A program made the translations under genes and the position numbers. The notes beneath the pieces were generated by a model that was given only the letters and a program-made list of their open reading frames with translations, had not been told where the DNA came from and made no database searches. Shown piece by piece: positions 15,265-26,600 of a DNA stretch of 62,893 bases. How positions within the stretch are numbered: the first letter of the stretch is position 1; the number at the start of each line of letters is the position of its first letter. The DNA comes from Paludibacteraceae bacterium. Lineage in GTDB: Bacteria; Bacteroidota; Bacteroidia; Bacteroidales; Paludibacteraceae. The stretch covers positions 1 to 62,893 of the forward strand of contig JAKSKV010000016.1 of NCBI GenBank assembly GCA_024401555.1. Reading direction: 5' to 3'.

Positions 15265-16947
15265 ATGGAAAAAGAGACAATCATAAATCGAATAGGAAAA
15301 TTACTGACCACTCCTATCCGTTCTCACTTTTTTATTCTTGCATTTCTCTTGAATATCATTTCCAATCTATCCTCCCTGAGATATCAAAACGGATTGGTCT
15401 ATACCATAGAAATCATCTCCCTTTCCGCCTTAATAGCCTACGCTGAGAGCGTTATATACAGCCTGATTCCCACTAACGCGCTGAAAAAGATATACGGAGG
15501 ATTTATCATACTGTTACACACGGCATTAGCAGTTATCGAATATTTCATTTTAATAAATTTCCGTAAGAATATAAACCAGGATGTCATCGACATTGTAGGA
15601 GAAACCAATCCCGAAGAATCTTCGGAGTTCCTGCAAACCTACTTCTCCTTCTCATCAATTTTAGCTTATATCATCATTACCATCCTAGTTTTAGCGCTCT
15701 TATACTTCGTTACAAAAAACATTTACAAGAGAGTTAAGTATACACCTATCGCACTATTGCTTGTCTTGGGTGGAGTGATGACATTGGGATACAGCGCATA
15801 TAGTTTTATCCTATTTCGAGATGGTAAAAGCATACCTCAGCTCACCTCTCTGACGAGAAGCGCACATGCGCTCTTTACAATGCGTAACAACATGAAACAG
15901 ATAGACCGCGTCTACGCCGCATGCAAAGAGCTCACTGTCACTCAAGATATACAAAAGAAACCAACCATCATCGTGATTGTGGGAGAGTCTCACTCCTTGC
16001 AACACTCGTCACTATACGGATACGCCAAATCCACCAATCCACTTCTAGGAGAACTACAAAAAGAGGGTTCCCTTCTCGCATACGACAATGCGACCTGTGT
16101 GGAAACATTCACAACCGCATCGTTGAAGGCAGACTACTCCTTGGATTCACTGGGCGTTAATTACGACGAAATAGTTCTTTTCCCCGCTTGTTTCAAAAAG
16201 GCGGGATACCACACAGAACTATTTGACAACCAATACTTCGTAGGACAAGGCGTAAACATCATATCCAATAAGGAATTATCGGAGGAGTTGTTTGACGTAA
16301 GAAACAAGGATTCATACAAATACGATGGAGATATGGTGAACGACATTAAAGTCGAGAATGGACCCTCCTTGTATATGATTCACCTATATGGTCAACACTA
16401 TACCTATACGGACAGATATCCCGCCTCTTTCGAGAAATTCGAGGCTTCCCAATACAACAACAAATACACGGAAGCAGAGAGACAAACAATGGCGGAATAT
16501 GACAACGCCTGCCTATACAACGACTATGTTATCCACTCCATCATAGAGAAATTCAAGGATCAGTATTGTTGCCTTTTCTATTTTTCAGATCACGGAGAAG
16601 AGGTATATGAATTGCGCAACTTTATGGGACATGGCGATGGCGAAACCTCTCCGGACATTCGATATCAAACGAATGTTCCGCTATTGGTATGGATGTCGGA
16701 GGAATTCAGCAAAGATTACAAAGAGAAATTTGAACGGGCCATTCACTATCCGATATCCATGGATGATATAGGACACACTATTATCGACGCGGCAGGTATT
16801 AGATGCAAGGATTTTGTCGAATCAAGAAGCTTTATCAGCGAACAGTACAACACGAATCGTAAAAGAATTGTCATGCACTCGATAGACTATGATGCGTATG
16901 TGAAAGAACACTCACACATTGTCTTCGATAGTGAATCGAATAAATAA
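15265..16947 (+). CDS. Phosphoethanolamine transferase-like membrane sulfatase-fold enzyme (2)
   Basis: 560 residues with N-terminal membrane spans up to about residue 190 and a periplasmic sulfatase-fold domain. Motifs: IVIVGESHSLQHSSLYGY, the nucleophile region CVETFTTASLK, MIHLYGQHYTYTDRYP, YFSDHGEEVYE and FMGHGDGE. Same architecture and length as the protein at 11148-12830 but clearly divergent in sequence, so an old paralogue rather than a recent duplicate. The two may act on different acceptor sugars or on lipid A and core. It has its own promoter. Confidence 0.85.
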   Translation: MEKETIINRIGKLLTTPIRSHFFILAFLLNIISNLSSLRYQNGLVYTIEIISLSALIAYAESVIYSLIPTNALKKIYGGFIILLHTALAVIEYFILINFRKNINQDVIDIVGETNPEESSEFLQTYFSFSSILAYIIITILVLALLYFVTKNIYKRVKYTPIALLLVLGGVMTLGYSAYSFILFRDGKSIPQLTSLTRSAHALFTMRNNMKQIDRVYAACKELTVTQDIQKKPTIIVIVGESHSLQHSSLYGYAKSTNPLLGELQKEGSLLAYDNATCVETFTTASLKADYSLDSLGVNYDEIVLFPACFKKAGYHTELFDNQYFVGQGVNIISNKELSEELFDVRNKDSYKYDGDMVNDIKVENGPSLYMIHLYGQHYTYTDRYPASFEKFEASQYNNKYTEAERQTMAEYDNACLYNDYVIHSIIEKFKDQYCCLFYFSDHGEEVYELRNFMGHGDGETSPDIRYQTNVPLLVWMSEEFSKDYKEKFERAIHYPISMDDIGHTIIDAAGIRCKDFVESRSFISEQYNTNRKRIVMHSIDYDAYVKEHSHIVFDSESNK

Positions 16948-16985
16948 CTAAGAAAGGGGAAATCGTCAGGAACGACCCGTAAATG

Positions 16986-18782
16986 TCATTTTTGGATCAA
17001 TATTTCCGGTTTAGTAAAGATCGCAAAGCCCTTCATATTCGAGAAATCCTTTGAGTCCTTTTTTCTGCAATATATCAGAAACATTATATTCCCATACAAT
17101 CCCCTTTGGGAGATGGTCAACTTCTGCCATGTTCCCTTTTTATCGAAATCGTAATAAACTTCACGGGAATTCTGTTTTCTCTCCTCTATTCGGATCGAGA
17201 GTTCGTCCGCGTCAAAATCCTCAGAGGCATAAAAATAGAGGGAATAAGAGAGACTATCACTCTCCTCCATCTGTTTTTGATCAATACGATGATACATCAT
17301 GGCCCAAGTCCGCCAGGTATCACTCATAGTTGTGCTATCAATTTTAAGTCCGTGACAACCGACTATCTCATCAGGTAATGTGCCGGGCAGATCATCCACT
17401 CGCTCAAAACCTCGTTGGAATCCACTGAACAACTCTCTCTTATCCTTGCCGTTATAGACAATGGAGGTGATCAAAATCACAATACCGACAATCACTAACA
17501 AGATTATCTTCCTAAATGGCAAAAAACAACGTTCCCGCGCCTTTTCATCGACAATTCCAGCCAAAATCCAAATGGTGGTGATGGGATAAGTGCCGATGGA
17601 ACGCGACATCATGGATTCGAAAAATAGGTTCACGCACAATGTGGGAATCCAGATCAAATAGAAGAGTCGCAATGGACTCTTTATGAAAAGAGGTGACACC
17701 AACGCCGCCACAAAGAGCAACAGACCGATGACACCATTCTCCAACAATATCTCCAAAAACTGATTATGCATTCCCCAGCGGGATTCACTCGCATGCATAT
17801 AATCTATTCGTTGATACTCAGCCGTCAGAAGATCGACAGAACCGCCCGCTCCTACGCCAATCCACGGATGAGAGGAGGCGTTATAGCAATTTAAACCGCA
17901 GTCCCAAATAACAAAACGGGGATCCAGATCCTTTAGTGAAACTGAATCTCGAAAAAGGGAAAGAAGAAGATTGTTGATTCTATCATTCTGATATATGGCA
18001 AAAACAAAGAGTGCGAAAACCAGACCGACGAGTAAAAGAAATATGTGTCGTTTCAGATGTCGTTTCATTTCTCTAGAAATGATAAAGAACATCACCATTA
18101 AAAGGGATATCAAAGATATTCGGGCATCTGACAAAAAGACGACGGACGATACAAGAAGGGTTATCATAAGAAAACAAAGGATCTTTCTCTTAGTCCACCC
18201 TTCGGAATAGATGTAATAGAATACGATGAGCGCCGTGATAAGATTGAAACAAAAGTAGGTGCGATGTGAAACCAACGACACTACGCCCATGAAACACAAT
18301 TGTAGGTTAAGAAACGAATAGGAGATATTGTCGAAGGCGGTAAACAGCGAGATAATAAAGATGATAGAGATGACCGTTGCCGCAGCAAAGGCTCCCAAGG
18401 CGAATGCCCTCAATATACGTTTCGATTGAAGAGGAACAACATCACGGAAGATAAACGCGATTGCCAGCAACAACATAGGCAACCGGATTTCGAGTACCAA
18501 TCGAACAAACGGTCGCATCTCCTGGACAACAAAAAGGGAGGAAATGATAGTATAGAGCATATAGGCTAAAATCAATAGAGATACAGGATTGAACTGCACT
18601 CCATTCAAAGCCTTGCTCTTATAGAAATGGGTAAGGATGGAAATAAGGGATATTAATACTATGACTCCCGAGGCGACAGGAGAAAACTTCAGAAACGGAA
18701 TGAAGAAAAAGGCCAGAACCAATAATTCATCCGTAATGTCCCTAAGGGTAATATTTGTACCACAATTTACCATAACAGCCAC
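16986..18782 (-). CDS. O-antigen ligase-like membrane protein
   Basis: 598 residues with about a dozen hydrophobic spans over residues 20-440 and a soluble tail of about 150 residues. The periplasmic loop with GVGAGGSVDLL and HNQFLEILLENGVIGLLLF is the Wzy_C/WaaL signature, where the HNxxLE-type His is essential in WaaL. It would join undecaprenyl-linked O-antigen to lipid A-core. The start overlaps the EpsG gene by 16 bp (7 bp if the internal ATG at 18773 is used). The soluble C-terminal extension is longer than in typical WaaL. Confidence 0.8.
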   Translation of the reverse strand: MAVMVNCGTNITLRDITDELLVLAFFFIPFLKFSPVASGVIVLISLISILTHFYKSKALNGVQFNPVSLLILAYMLYTIISSLFVVQEMRPFVRLVLEIRLPMLLLAIAFIFRDVVPLQSKRILRAFALGAFAAATVISIIFIISLFTAFDNISYSFLNLQLCFMGVVSLVSHRTYFCFNLITALIVFYYIYSEGWTKRKILCFLMITLLVSSVVFLSDARISLISLLMVMFFIISREMKRHLKRHIFLLLVGLVFALFVFAIYQNDRINNLLLSLFRDSVSLKDLDPRFVIWDCGLNCYNASSHPWIGVGAGGSVDLLTAEYQRIDYMHASESRWGMHNQFLEILLENGVIGLLLFVAALVSPLFIKSPLRLFYLIWIPTLCVNLFFESMMSRSIGTYPITTIWILAGIVDEKARERCFLPFRKIILLVIVGIVILITSIVYNGKDKRELFSGFQRGFERVDDLPGTLPDEIVGCHGLKIDSTTMSDTWRTWAMMYHRIDQKQMEESDSLSYSLYFYASEDFDADELSIRIEERKQNSREVYYDFDKKGTWQKLTISQRGLYGNIMFLIYCRKKDSKDFSNMKGFAIFTKPEILIQK

Positions 18783-19849
18783 TTATATGGAATCTCCCTG
18801 AAGTAAACCAGATAACGGAAATAACCGATCATCACATATATAGACAAGAACGCAAAGACCACCCATCGGTTCCTATTTCTCTCTATATGTCCAACCATAT
18901 AGGATATCAGAATCATATAAGCAACCACAAAGAACTCCTTAAATCGAGCAAAAATCTCAAATGACGAGAATGCGATAAGTATTAAGGAAGATATGATAAA
19001 GAGATTCAGGAAAATATTAAAATATGGTTCCTTCTTCTCATAGTAGTTACGATAGAATAATGCGACAAACAGAATCACAAATATCTCAAAGAAGTTAAGT
19101 GGGTTAATGGTTCCCTTATCCGAGATATAACTAGCAAAACGACTGCCCATACCGAATGTCGAGGCAATTTGCACACATATATCTCGCAAGAGCGGGCCGG
19201 ATAGACACAGTACAAAAGCGACAGAAAACATTATCAAAATCGTTTTTATACTCAACTTATAATTCAGTATAAAACATAATGGGATTAAGATAACGGCCGC
19301 ATGATGTAGAGAGAAGGCTATCAGATTAAATAGAATATACTTCCAATACTCCTTTGACTTAACATACCGTATCGAAAATACAAAAAAGGCAATCGAAACC
19401 GCCTGTCGAATTAATGTAAAGTTATGCCAAAAGTATCCTTTGTACAGATAAAAAAGAATAGCGATAAAGACATACGGCGTATACTCCTTTAATGATGGTA
19501 TAAATATGCCAAATGTTACTAACGCCATCATGAAAAAGAAGAAGTAAGGGCCATTCGTAAAGTCAATGGTGCGAATAAGCGAAGAGAGGAATACGAAACC
19601 CTCCTCAAAAGTTTTGGAACGATAATACGGCTCATATAAACCCCTAAAATAATCTACGATATTCACAATACGACCATAGTAGGCTGCGTACATATCATAG
19701 TCATAACCACCCATATGATCCCGGAAAGCCGACATTGAAAACAGCAGCAATATGAAAGGTAAAGTGACGACAATGCGATTTTTTACGGGCTTCACATCAG
19801 TAGAAGCACATAGCAATGCCAATAGGATCAAGAGAATATAGAGTGCCAT
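18767..19849 (-). CDS. EpsG-family polysaccharide polymerase
   Basis: 360 residues, almost wholly hydrophobic with about ten spans. RDHMGGYDYDMYAAYY near residue 45 and the SLHHAAVILIPL segment near residue 180 are EpsG/Wzy-like motifs. Such proteins polymerise repeat units of exopolysaccharide or O-antigen at the periplasmic face. It sits directly between an O-antigen ligase and a GT2 enzyme, matching the Wzy role of the cluster. Confidence 0.8.
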   Translation of the reverse strand: MALYILLILLALLCASTDVKPVKNRIVVTLPFILLLFSMSAFRDHMGGYDYDMYAAYYGRIVNIVDYFRGLYEPYYRSKTFEEGFVFLSSLIRTIDFTNGPYFFFFMMALVTFGIFIPSLKEYTPYVFIAILFYLYKGYFWHNFTLIRQAVSIAFFVFSIRYVKSKEYWKYILFNLIAFSLHHAAVILIPLCFILNYKLSIKTILIMFSVAFVLCLSGPLLRDICVQIASTFGMGSRFASYISDKGTINPLNFFEIFVILFVALFYRNYYEKKEPYFNIFLNLFIISSLILIAFSSFEIFARFKEFFVVAYMILISYMVGHIERNRNRWVVFAFLSIYVMIGYFRYLVYFREIPYKWLLW

Positions 19850-19892
19850 GAATCTTAATTATTATTCATTCTGTTTGACAAAAATAACAATA

Positions 19893-20768
19893 TTACTTCA
19901 CCTTCCAACCATCAATCACATTCAGCATATAGCCTGGCACCAGTCCAAAGAACGTTGCGAAAAACGGCACTGTCTTCATGTTCTCGCATATCCCTTTTCC
20001 ATTCAAAAAGGCATATCGCCAAAATGATATGGAATTTTTCAAATAATATGGTAAACGAGTTTTATGGTGAAAAATCTCAGCAAAATAGGTGGATGCGCCA
20101 TTGGCGTTACGTCTCAAATTACTGCGCACATGTTTGGTCATACCATCTTCGATGTATTCGAAGAGATAAATCGCCTGGGGAATATAGACCGCATCATAAT
20201 CTAAAGCCATTCTATTCCACATAACCCCTTCCGGACAAAACTTCTCATTACCGAATTTAGGCAATTTATACTTTCTAAAAACCTCTGTTTTTATCACCTC
20301 GGCCATATCTCCATATCCACCATAAACATTATGATAATCGAAGAAATTGGTCCTAAAATTCTCGGTGAAAGGGCAGAAAGGTGATTGACTGGCAACTAAC
20401 GCCTCTCTTAAAAAGACGAGACCACACAACTTATCATCCGCCTCAACAATATGCCAGTTCTTATAAATGGTCTCTACCGCATCCTTGGTGGCGTAGTCAT
20501 CACTGTCTATTCTAAAAATTATGTTGCCGTTGGCCAACTCCGCACCTTGGTTGATCGTTTGGGAGAGACCCCAATTTTCACGTTTCACATAATTGATTGA
20601 GACCTTTCCTTCCGCTATATATGAACGAACTATCTCTTCGGTATTGTCTGTGCTACCATCATCGATAAGCAGCCATTCGAAACGTTTATCGGTCTGATCT
20701 ACCAACGATTGATAAAGACGGGGTAAGGTTTTGGATCGATTATATGTGGGTGTGAATACTGTAATCAT
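19893..20768 (-). CDS. GT2-family glycosyltransferase
   Basis: 291 residues. The GT-A fold signatures ITVFTPTYNRSKTLPRLYQSL, LIDDGSTDNT and FRIDSDDYA (DXD-type SDD) are all present, followed by the GT2 C-terminal region. Inverting, cytosolic, uses a nucleotide sugar. It lies between the flippase (24-nt gap) and the EpsG polymerase (43-nt gap) in one minus-strand operon for surface glycan assembly. Confidence 0.9.
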   Translation of the reverse strand: MITVFTPTYNRSKTLPRLYQSLVDQTDKRFEWLLIDDGSTDNTEEIVRSYIAEGKVSINYVKRENWGLSQTINQGAELANGNIIFRIDSDDYATKDAVETIYKNWHIVEADDKLCGLVFLREALVASQSPFCPFTENFRTNFFDYHNVYGGYGDMAEVIKTEVFRKYKLPKFGNEKFCPEGVMWNRMALDYDAVYIPQAIYLFEYIEDGMTKHVRSNLRRNANGASTYFAEIFHHKTRLPYYLKNSISFWRYAFLNGKGICENMKTVPFFATFFGLVPGYMLNVIDGWKVK

Positions 20769-20793
20769 AGCATATTAGAATACTTAAATGGTT

Positions 20794-22320
20794 TTACTTC
20801 TTTCTCAACTTAGAAATGAAATTAATAATCATTTTTCTCTCTTCGCCTCCAAAAAGCATCAACGATGACAAAATTACAAAAATTAAGACAAGAGAACATA
20901 AAACCAGATCTAAAGTGGCTGATATTTTATCAGCAGACATGAGTGACGTATCCGATAATGCGGTCTGAACCAGATAAACGACTCCATAAGCAAGGAAGGC
21001 AGTCATCAAAATCAATAAGAGATCTTTCAGTAATAATCCCTTTCGCACCAACTCAATCTTGAAAAGAAGAATGAAGGAGGAGATAGCCTGGCCTATGAGG
21101 TAAAACAGCGAAAGCATCTCCAGCGGAACACGACGGGAGAAGAGGAAACATAACACGATGGAAACGGCATTTCCGATGATAACGGCACCCACATACGAGG
21201 TAACTTTTCCCCTTGCGATCAGTGACTGACCACATATCATGGAAAAGACAAGACAAAATACCGCCAAGCCCAAATAGGCAAGAATATGGATAAAATCCGT
21301 ATTCGCATCAGAGAAGAGCAGATAGGATATTTGCGTTCCGTTCAATAGGAAAAGAATGACGATGAAAAGGGTAAAATAAAGGAGAAGCCTGATAAAACGC
21401 CGCATTTCATCGGAAAATGAATTCTCATCTCCCGCCACGAAACACTTGGACAACAGCGGTGTCATCACAATGGGCACAATCGAGGAAAAGACAATGTGGG
21501 GCAAATTGGTGATCTGACGCGCATAATCATAGATGGAAACGGCGCCCTCTCCAAAATTGGTACATGTGGATTTCTCTACAAAAAGATATAACTGGACGCA
21601 AAAGGCACTAAGATACATGGGAAGAGAGAAGATGACAAACGATTTGGAACGTTCCAGTTTTTCCAATGAAATCAGCCTAAACGAGGGAACCCGCTTGCGC
21701 AACATATGGGACAAAACGGATACAAGAATAAAACCATTCAAGGTGGTGGCCACCACCAACGAATAGATACCAATATGCTCGGAGAGGAACAAAATCGAGA
21801 GGATATTGATCAGACTGGCTAGCAGAGAGACCAATTCGGGATAAAAATAGGAATCATAGGTATTTAAGAGCGCAACCAATATATTTCCCTGCTGCTGGAA
21901 AATAAAATAGGGAATCAATGAAAAGATCATAAGGGAGAGAAACTCCCTTTTGGCTGGATCAAATCCAGGAGCCAAAACCTGCGTGATGGGAGATACGGCG
22001 ACAAATAGTATCAAAGCGATGGCGAGATAGGTAAGGTTGAAGAAGTTCATCAACGAATTCACCGATTTCATCGCATATTCTTCCCCCTTATCCTCTTTCA
22101 AGAAAATATACTTGGTTCTGAACGTCTCATTAATGGGATTGTAGAGAAAACAGACGATTACGCCATACAAGGCAATGGATAACACCCAGGAATCACGTTC
22201 GAATGATGTGCCGAAATACTTAACAGATAGATACAAAACAACCAAACCCAGAAACATCTTCACGAAGCGGGAAAAAGCCAGCACCAGTGAAATCATCCGT
22301 GGAGAGGAGAAAAGATTCAT
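20794..22320 (-). CDS. Polysaccharide flippase (MurJ/Wzx, MOP superfamily)
   Basis: 508 residues with about 14 membrane spans and no soluble domain. The pattern of PGFDPAKREF, LVSLLASLINILSILFL and the segment with YDYARQITNLP fits MviN/MurJ-like lipid-linked oligosaccharide flippases, distant from the housekeeping MurJ. Starts 6 nt after the GT4 stop. Role by context: export of the lipid-linked O-antigen or exopolysaccharide unit to the periplasmic polymerase. Confidence 0.8.
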   Translation of the reverse strand: MNLFSSPRMISLVLAFSRFVKMFLGLVVLYLSVKYFGTSFERDSWVLSIALYGVIVCFLYNPINETFRTKYIFLKEDKGEEYAMKSVNSLMNFFNLTYLAIALILFVAVSPITQVLAPGFDPAKREFLSLMIFSLIPYFIFQQQGNILVALLNTYDSYFYPELVSLLASLINILSILFLSEHIGIYSLVVATTLNGFILVSVLSHMLRKRVPSFRLISLEKLERSKSFVIFSLPMYLSAFCVQLYLFVEKSTCTNFGEGAVSIYDYARQITNLPHIVFSSIVPIVMTPLLSKCFVAGDENSFSDEMRRFIRLLLYFTLFIVILFLLNGTQISYLLFSDANTDFIHILAYLGLAVFCLVFSMICGQSLIARGKVTSYVGAVIIGNAVSIVLCFLFSRRVPLEMLSLFYLIGQAISSFILLFKIELVRKGLLLKDLLLILMTAFLAYGVVYLVQTALSDTSLMSADKISATLDLVLCSLVLIFVILSSLMLFGGEERKMIINFISKLRKK

Positions 22321-22326
22321 GCGAAC

Positions 22327-23445
22327 TTAGATGTACTTCGAAATTCTCTCCTCGTATTTGGCAATGATGATCTTTTCATCAAATTTCTCTTTTATGATGT
22401 TGCGACCAGCCTTACCCATAGCCAACCGATCCTCCTCGCTCAACAGATACAAACGTTCCATCTTATCCCTCAGATTATCGGCCGATCTTGGTTCACACAT
22501 ATATCCGTTGACACCATCTTCGATCAACTCGACACATCCCACATTGTTGGTAGTGACAATCGGTTTCTCCATACTCATCGCCTCCATCAGACAACGAGGA
22601 ACTCCCTCACGATAGTAAGAAGGAAGTACGACACAATCAGAATCAGCGATGAATTGGCGAACCTCTATGGAATAACCCATATGTTCTATGACTCCTTCGT
22701 TGACCCAACCTTCGATCTCCTCAGTGGTAATATCGCTACCGGTACCCTTATCGCATTTTCCCAATAGGGTGAAGAGCATATCTGGATATTTACGCTTCAA
22801 TTCTCTTGCCGCACTTACAAATTCACGGACACCCTTCTCGCCAAATAGACGGGAGCACAAAAGGTATCGGAACTTACCATCTTTTTTAGACGATTCCATC
22901 GGACAATAATAGTCCGTATTTACACCTTCGCTCGGAATGATACAGGTCTTCTCCTTCGGAACAATCTTTCCATCCACGAAAAGGCTCCAATCATCGTGGT
23001 TCAAGAACCACACCTCACAGACACCGCGGAGAGCGGTTTTGTACATCAACTTCACAATTTTACTGCGTAGGTTATCGTTCATAAAAACAATACCCAACCC
23101 TGTTGTAAAGGCGATGCTTTTAATTTTCTTGATGGAACATATCAAAGATCCATAGATGAGGATCTTAATGGTGAAATGGAAAATAAGGTCGAACTTTTCT
23201 GCCTTATAAATCTGATAGAGTGTCTTGATCAAACGTAAATCGTTGAATACGTTTGTCCCTTTGCTATCAATAGTAATGGGAATATGGCCGATGCCCTCCT
23301 GTTTAAGGAGCTCGGAATACTCGTCCTCAGGAGCAATCACGACCACATCATGTTTCTCCGCCAACTTTCGCAGTACACCTAAGCGAAAATTATACATCGA
23401 AAACGATGTGTTTCCCACAAATGCTATCTTTTTCTTATCAGACAT
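22327..23445 (-). CDS. GT4-family glycosyltransferase
   Basis: 372 residues. N-terminal KKIAFVGNTSFSMYNFRLGVL, C-terminal CSRLFGEKGVREFV and the donor-site EX7E motif in YYREGVPRCLMEAMSMEKP. Resembles the glycosyltransferases that transfer N-acetylhexosamines in capsular and O-antigen clusters. First gene of the minus-strand surface-glycan operon that runs to the O-antigen ligase. Confidence 0.88.
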   Translation of the reverse strand: MSDKKKIAFVGNTSFSMYNFRLGVLRKLAEKHDVVVIAPEDEYSELLKQEGIGHIPITIDSKGTNVFNDLRLIKTLYQIYKAEKFDLIFHFTIKILIYGSLICSIKKIKSIAFTTGLGIVFMNDNLRSKIVKLMYKTALRGVCEVWFLNHDDWSLFVDGKIVPKEKTCIIPSEGVNTDYYCPMESSKKDGKFRYLLCSRLFGEKGVREFVSAARELKRKYPDMLFTLLGKCDKGTGSDITTEEIEGWVNEGVIEHMGYSIEVRQFIADSDCVVLPSYYREGVPRCLMEAMSMEKPIVTTNNVGCVELIEDGVNGYMCEPRSADNLRDKMERLYLLSEEDRLAMGKAGRNIIKEKFDEKIIIAKYEERISKYI

Positions 23446-23659
23446 AATTCAACTGAATTATTTCGACATCAACGATTACTAATCCAAAGGACGCAAAAAC
23501 GCCCGTTATACAATGTTTTTCATTGGCAAATTTAAAACTAATTAATCATATTTCCAAATAGAAGAAAAAACCAACTTTATAGAAAATAGTGTCAAAAACT
23601 AACGGATATCAAGATTTTTTCATCTTCGTCGAACTGTGAGCAGCAAAAGCCAATGGCTT
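23446..23659. other. Short AT-rich intergenic region
   Basis: Holds the upstream region of the glycan operon and the 3' end of the helicase-nuclease gene. I see no clear TAnnTTTG box or hairpin. Confidence 0.3.
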
Positions 23660-26600
23660 TTATTTTGGAAAGTATTCATCCAAATACCACAAATGCCCCT
23701 CTGCCTCATATCCCATTTGTTTCAACAACTGGACATACAAGTTGATTTGTTTAATGTAGTTATCCGACGGTTTTCCAAATTTAAAATCGATGACCGTCAT
23801 GTGGTTGCCCTCCTTGATGACCCTATCCGGACGCTTCGTTACAATTTTCCCTTCATTACGGAAGATAATGGAACACTCATTATAGAGCTGAAGTCCGGGA
23901 GCGAACCATTTTTTCCCTTTCTCGGAAGCCAATACACGCTGAATACCTGACATCAAGGCAGCTTTTTCAGCTGATTGAATCACGCCATCAAACTCCAACT
24001 GATTGATGATACGTTCCACATCCTTGCCAGAACCGATTTGAGAAAAGATGTAGTGTAACTTATTGCCACGCTTGATGAACTCACTCTCTTTATTGGCTCC
24101 TTCACCACTCATTTCTCCGATAAAATCGTTAGATTTATTAGATTGACGGAACCTTCCCTTTTGTGTATAGACTTTTACCTGAAATTCCTCTTTCTCAGGA
24201 ATTTGACTGAATGGGTTTATCTCTTGTTTCTTTTCTATCTGCTCCTCATTTTGCTGTTTTTTCTCCTCGTCACTTTTCTCATTCTCATTTTCCAAACAGC
24301 CAAATTCATAAGAGATACGCTCCGAATCCTCCTCCAAGTGCTCCCACTCGGACATCTCTTCCCATAGAGATCTTTTTGTGTCTTCCGCAGAGAAAGTGTG
24401 ATAATCAGTTTGGAACATCTCCTGCAATAAATGACTGACTGAATCCAAATTGGCGTTTTCATCCATTCTTTTTCCAAAAATGAACATATTCTTCTCCGCA
24501 CGCGTCAGGGCGACATAAAGTACATTTAAGTTGTCCATATAGGTCTCCACCAACTCTTTCATATATGCTTGCCTAAAATGGGAATTCAGCATTGTATTCA
24601 CACATTTTACCGCCGTGAAAGGGAGAGAATTGAACTCTGGCGGTAAATCCTCCATACTTTCCCACAAATGCTTAGGTTTGTTAGAATCAATACCTATTTC
24701 CCAATCACAGAATGGAATGAAGACGGTATGAAACTCCAAACCTTTCGACTTATGGATAGTCATCACCTTGATACCGTTGGACTCGCCACTTGGTATGGTC
24801 ATATTGTGGAGCTTTTCATCCCAATAACGGAGAAAAAGACGAAGGTTAGATGATTTTTTGGTAAGAAAATCGTTCAATCGATCTAAAAAGAAACAGTAAT
24901 AATTCTCTTGACCAGTGATTAACTCCAACGACATGATCCTGTAAATTTCCTCTACCATTTCATAGAGAGGTAAAAGGCGTAATTCTTCGATGGAATCTAC
25001 GAGTTTTTGCTGATCCACATCCAAATGATCGGGATTAGGCGGAAGGATATTTTGTTCGTCTCTCCGCGTCACTTTTTGAAAGGCATGAAGCAACTGAACC
25101 TTTGCCATACGATTCACTTCGCCACGGTGTTTTCCATTTTGATCTAAATTGAGCACCGAAATATATCGAAGCGTACTGATAATAGCTTGAACCACCTCTG
25201 AGGACTCCAACATATAGGCCTCCTCGGAGATGATGTCAAAAGTGAGATTCAATCCTTGATTCTCCTCGCGCTCTTTATATTCGGAAAAGTAATTGGCAAT
25301 ATCAGTCACCATGCCATTGCTACGAATCAAAATAGCGATCTGTTCGGCCTGCACACCTTGGAGTTGTACCTCCTTCACCGCATTGGCCAACTCCTCCAGA
25401 GTTCTCTCTTTATATATATTCGAATCCTTTTCATCGAATAAATTAACCCTAACAAATCCCTCCCTTTTTGAGGCCTTATTACACTTTTGCGGTGCGTCCT
25501 CATAGGCCTCCACCATACTTTTCAACAGAGGGTAATCCGTATCCACCACACCGAACTGACTGTACTTTTGCGGTAAAAAGGAAAAAACTTTGTTATTGAA
25601 TCGAACAATATTCAGTTCACTTCGCCAATTCGTATCCAACGAAACCTCCTTCGTTTCCCCCGCGGAAAATTCATTTTTCAGATTACCCAACAACTCCCAC
25701 TTACCATTTCTGAAACGGTAAATGGACTGTTTAGGGTCTCCCACCACCAAACTTCCCATACTACGGGAGAGACATTCCGAGATAAGCGGTTTGAAATTAC
25801 GCCATTGCGTTTCACTGGTATCTTGGAATTCGTCGATCATTATATGGTCCAAATAGGTGCCGATCTTCTCATAGATGAACGGGGTATCGCTATCTTGTAT
25901 CATCGCATTCAGCAACGCCTGCGTGTCGGAAAGAATAAATTGGTTTTTCTCCGCATTGATCGTCTTCAGCTTTTTATCCAAATAGTGGAGCAAACCTACA
26001 TTAAACAAATTTTTGTTTACGATATCCACCGTATTGATTTCGAATAGATACTTCTGTCGTTTTTTTTCGGTTTCATCGAGAATACTGAAAATATCATCTC
26101 GACAAGACCTTACCGATTTATCTTTGGATAATTTGTTATCATCGCCTTCATAGAAACCAGTGACATAAGAATTCATCGCCTTGGAGAAATCATCATTCAT
26201 AATACTGGTGAAATATCCCCAGACGCCACTTTTCTTATGGTAATACTGTTCTACCGTAAATCCATTTTTGGCATTGAGGTCAAAAAAATGTTGTGCCGAA
26301 CCTTTTAAATCTGCGATACACCGCTTTTTATAATCTTCCAATGATTGTTTATACTGGCTCAATGCATTATCTCTCTCCAAAAATTCGAACAACACATTTG
26401 CATGCTTTTTAAAATCCTCTGTGAAGATAATTTTTCCAAAATTGGCGATTTCACCTGCAATGTTCCAACTACTGTCGCTATCCAACTTATCTTTTAGATA
26501 TTGTCGGATCCAAAACTCTAACCTTTTATCATTGGGGATATCGTCCATCAACGCCTCCGCCGATTCACTCAAGATCGAATTGCCGTCCAACTCAATGTTC

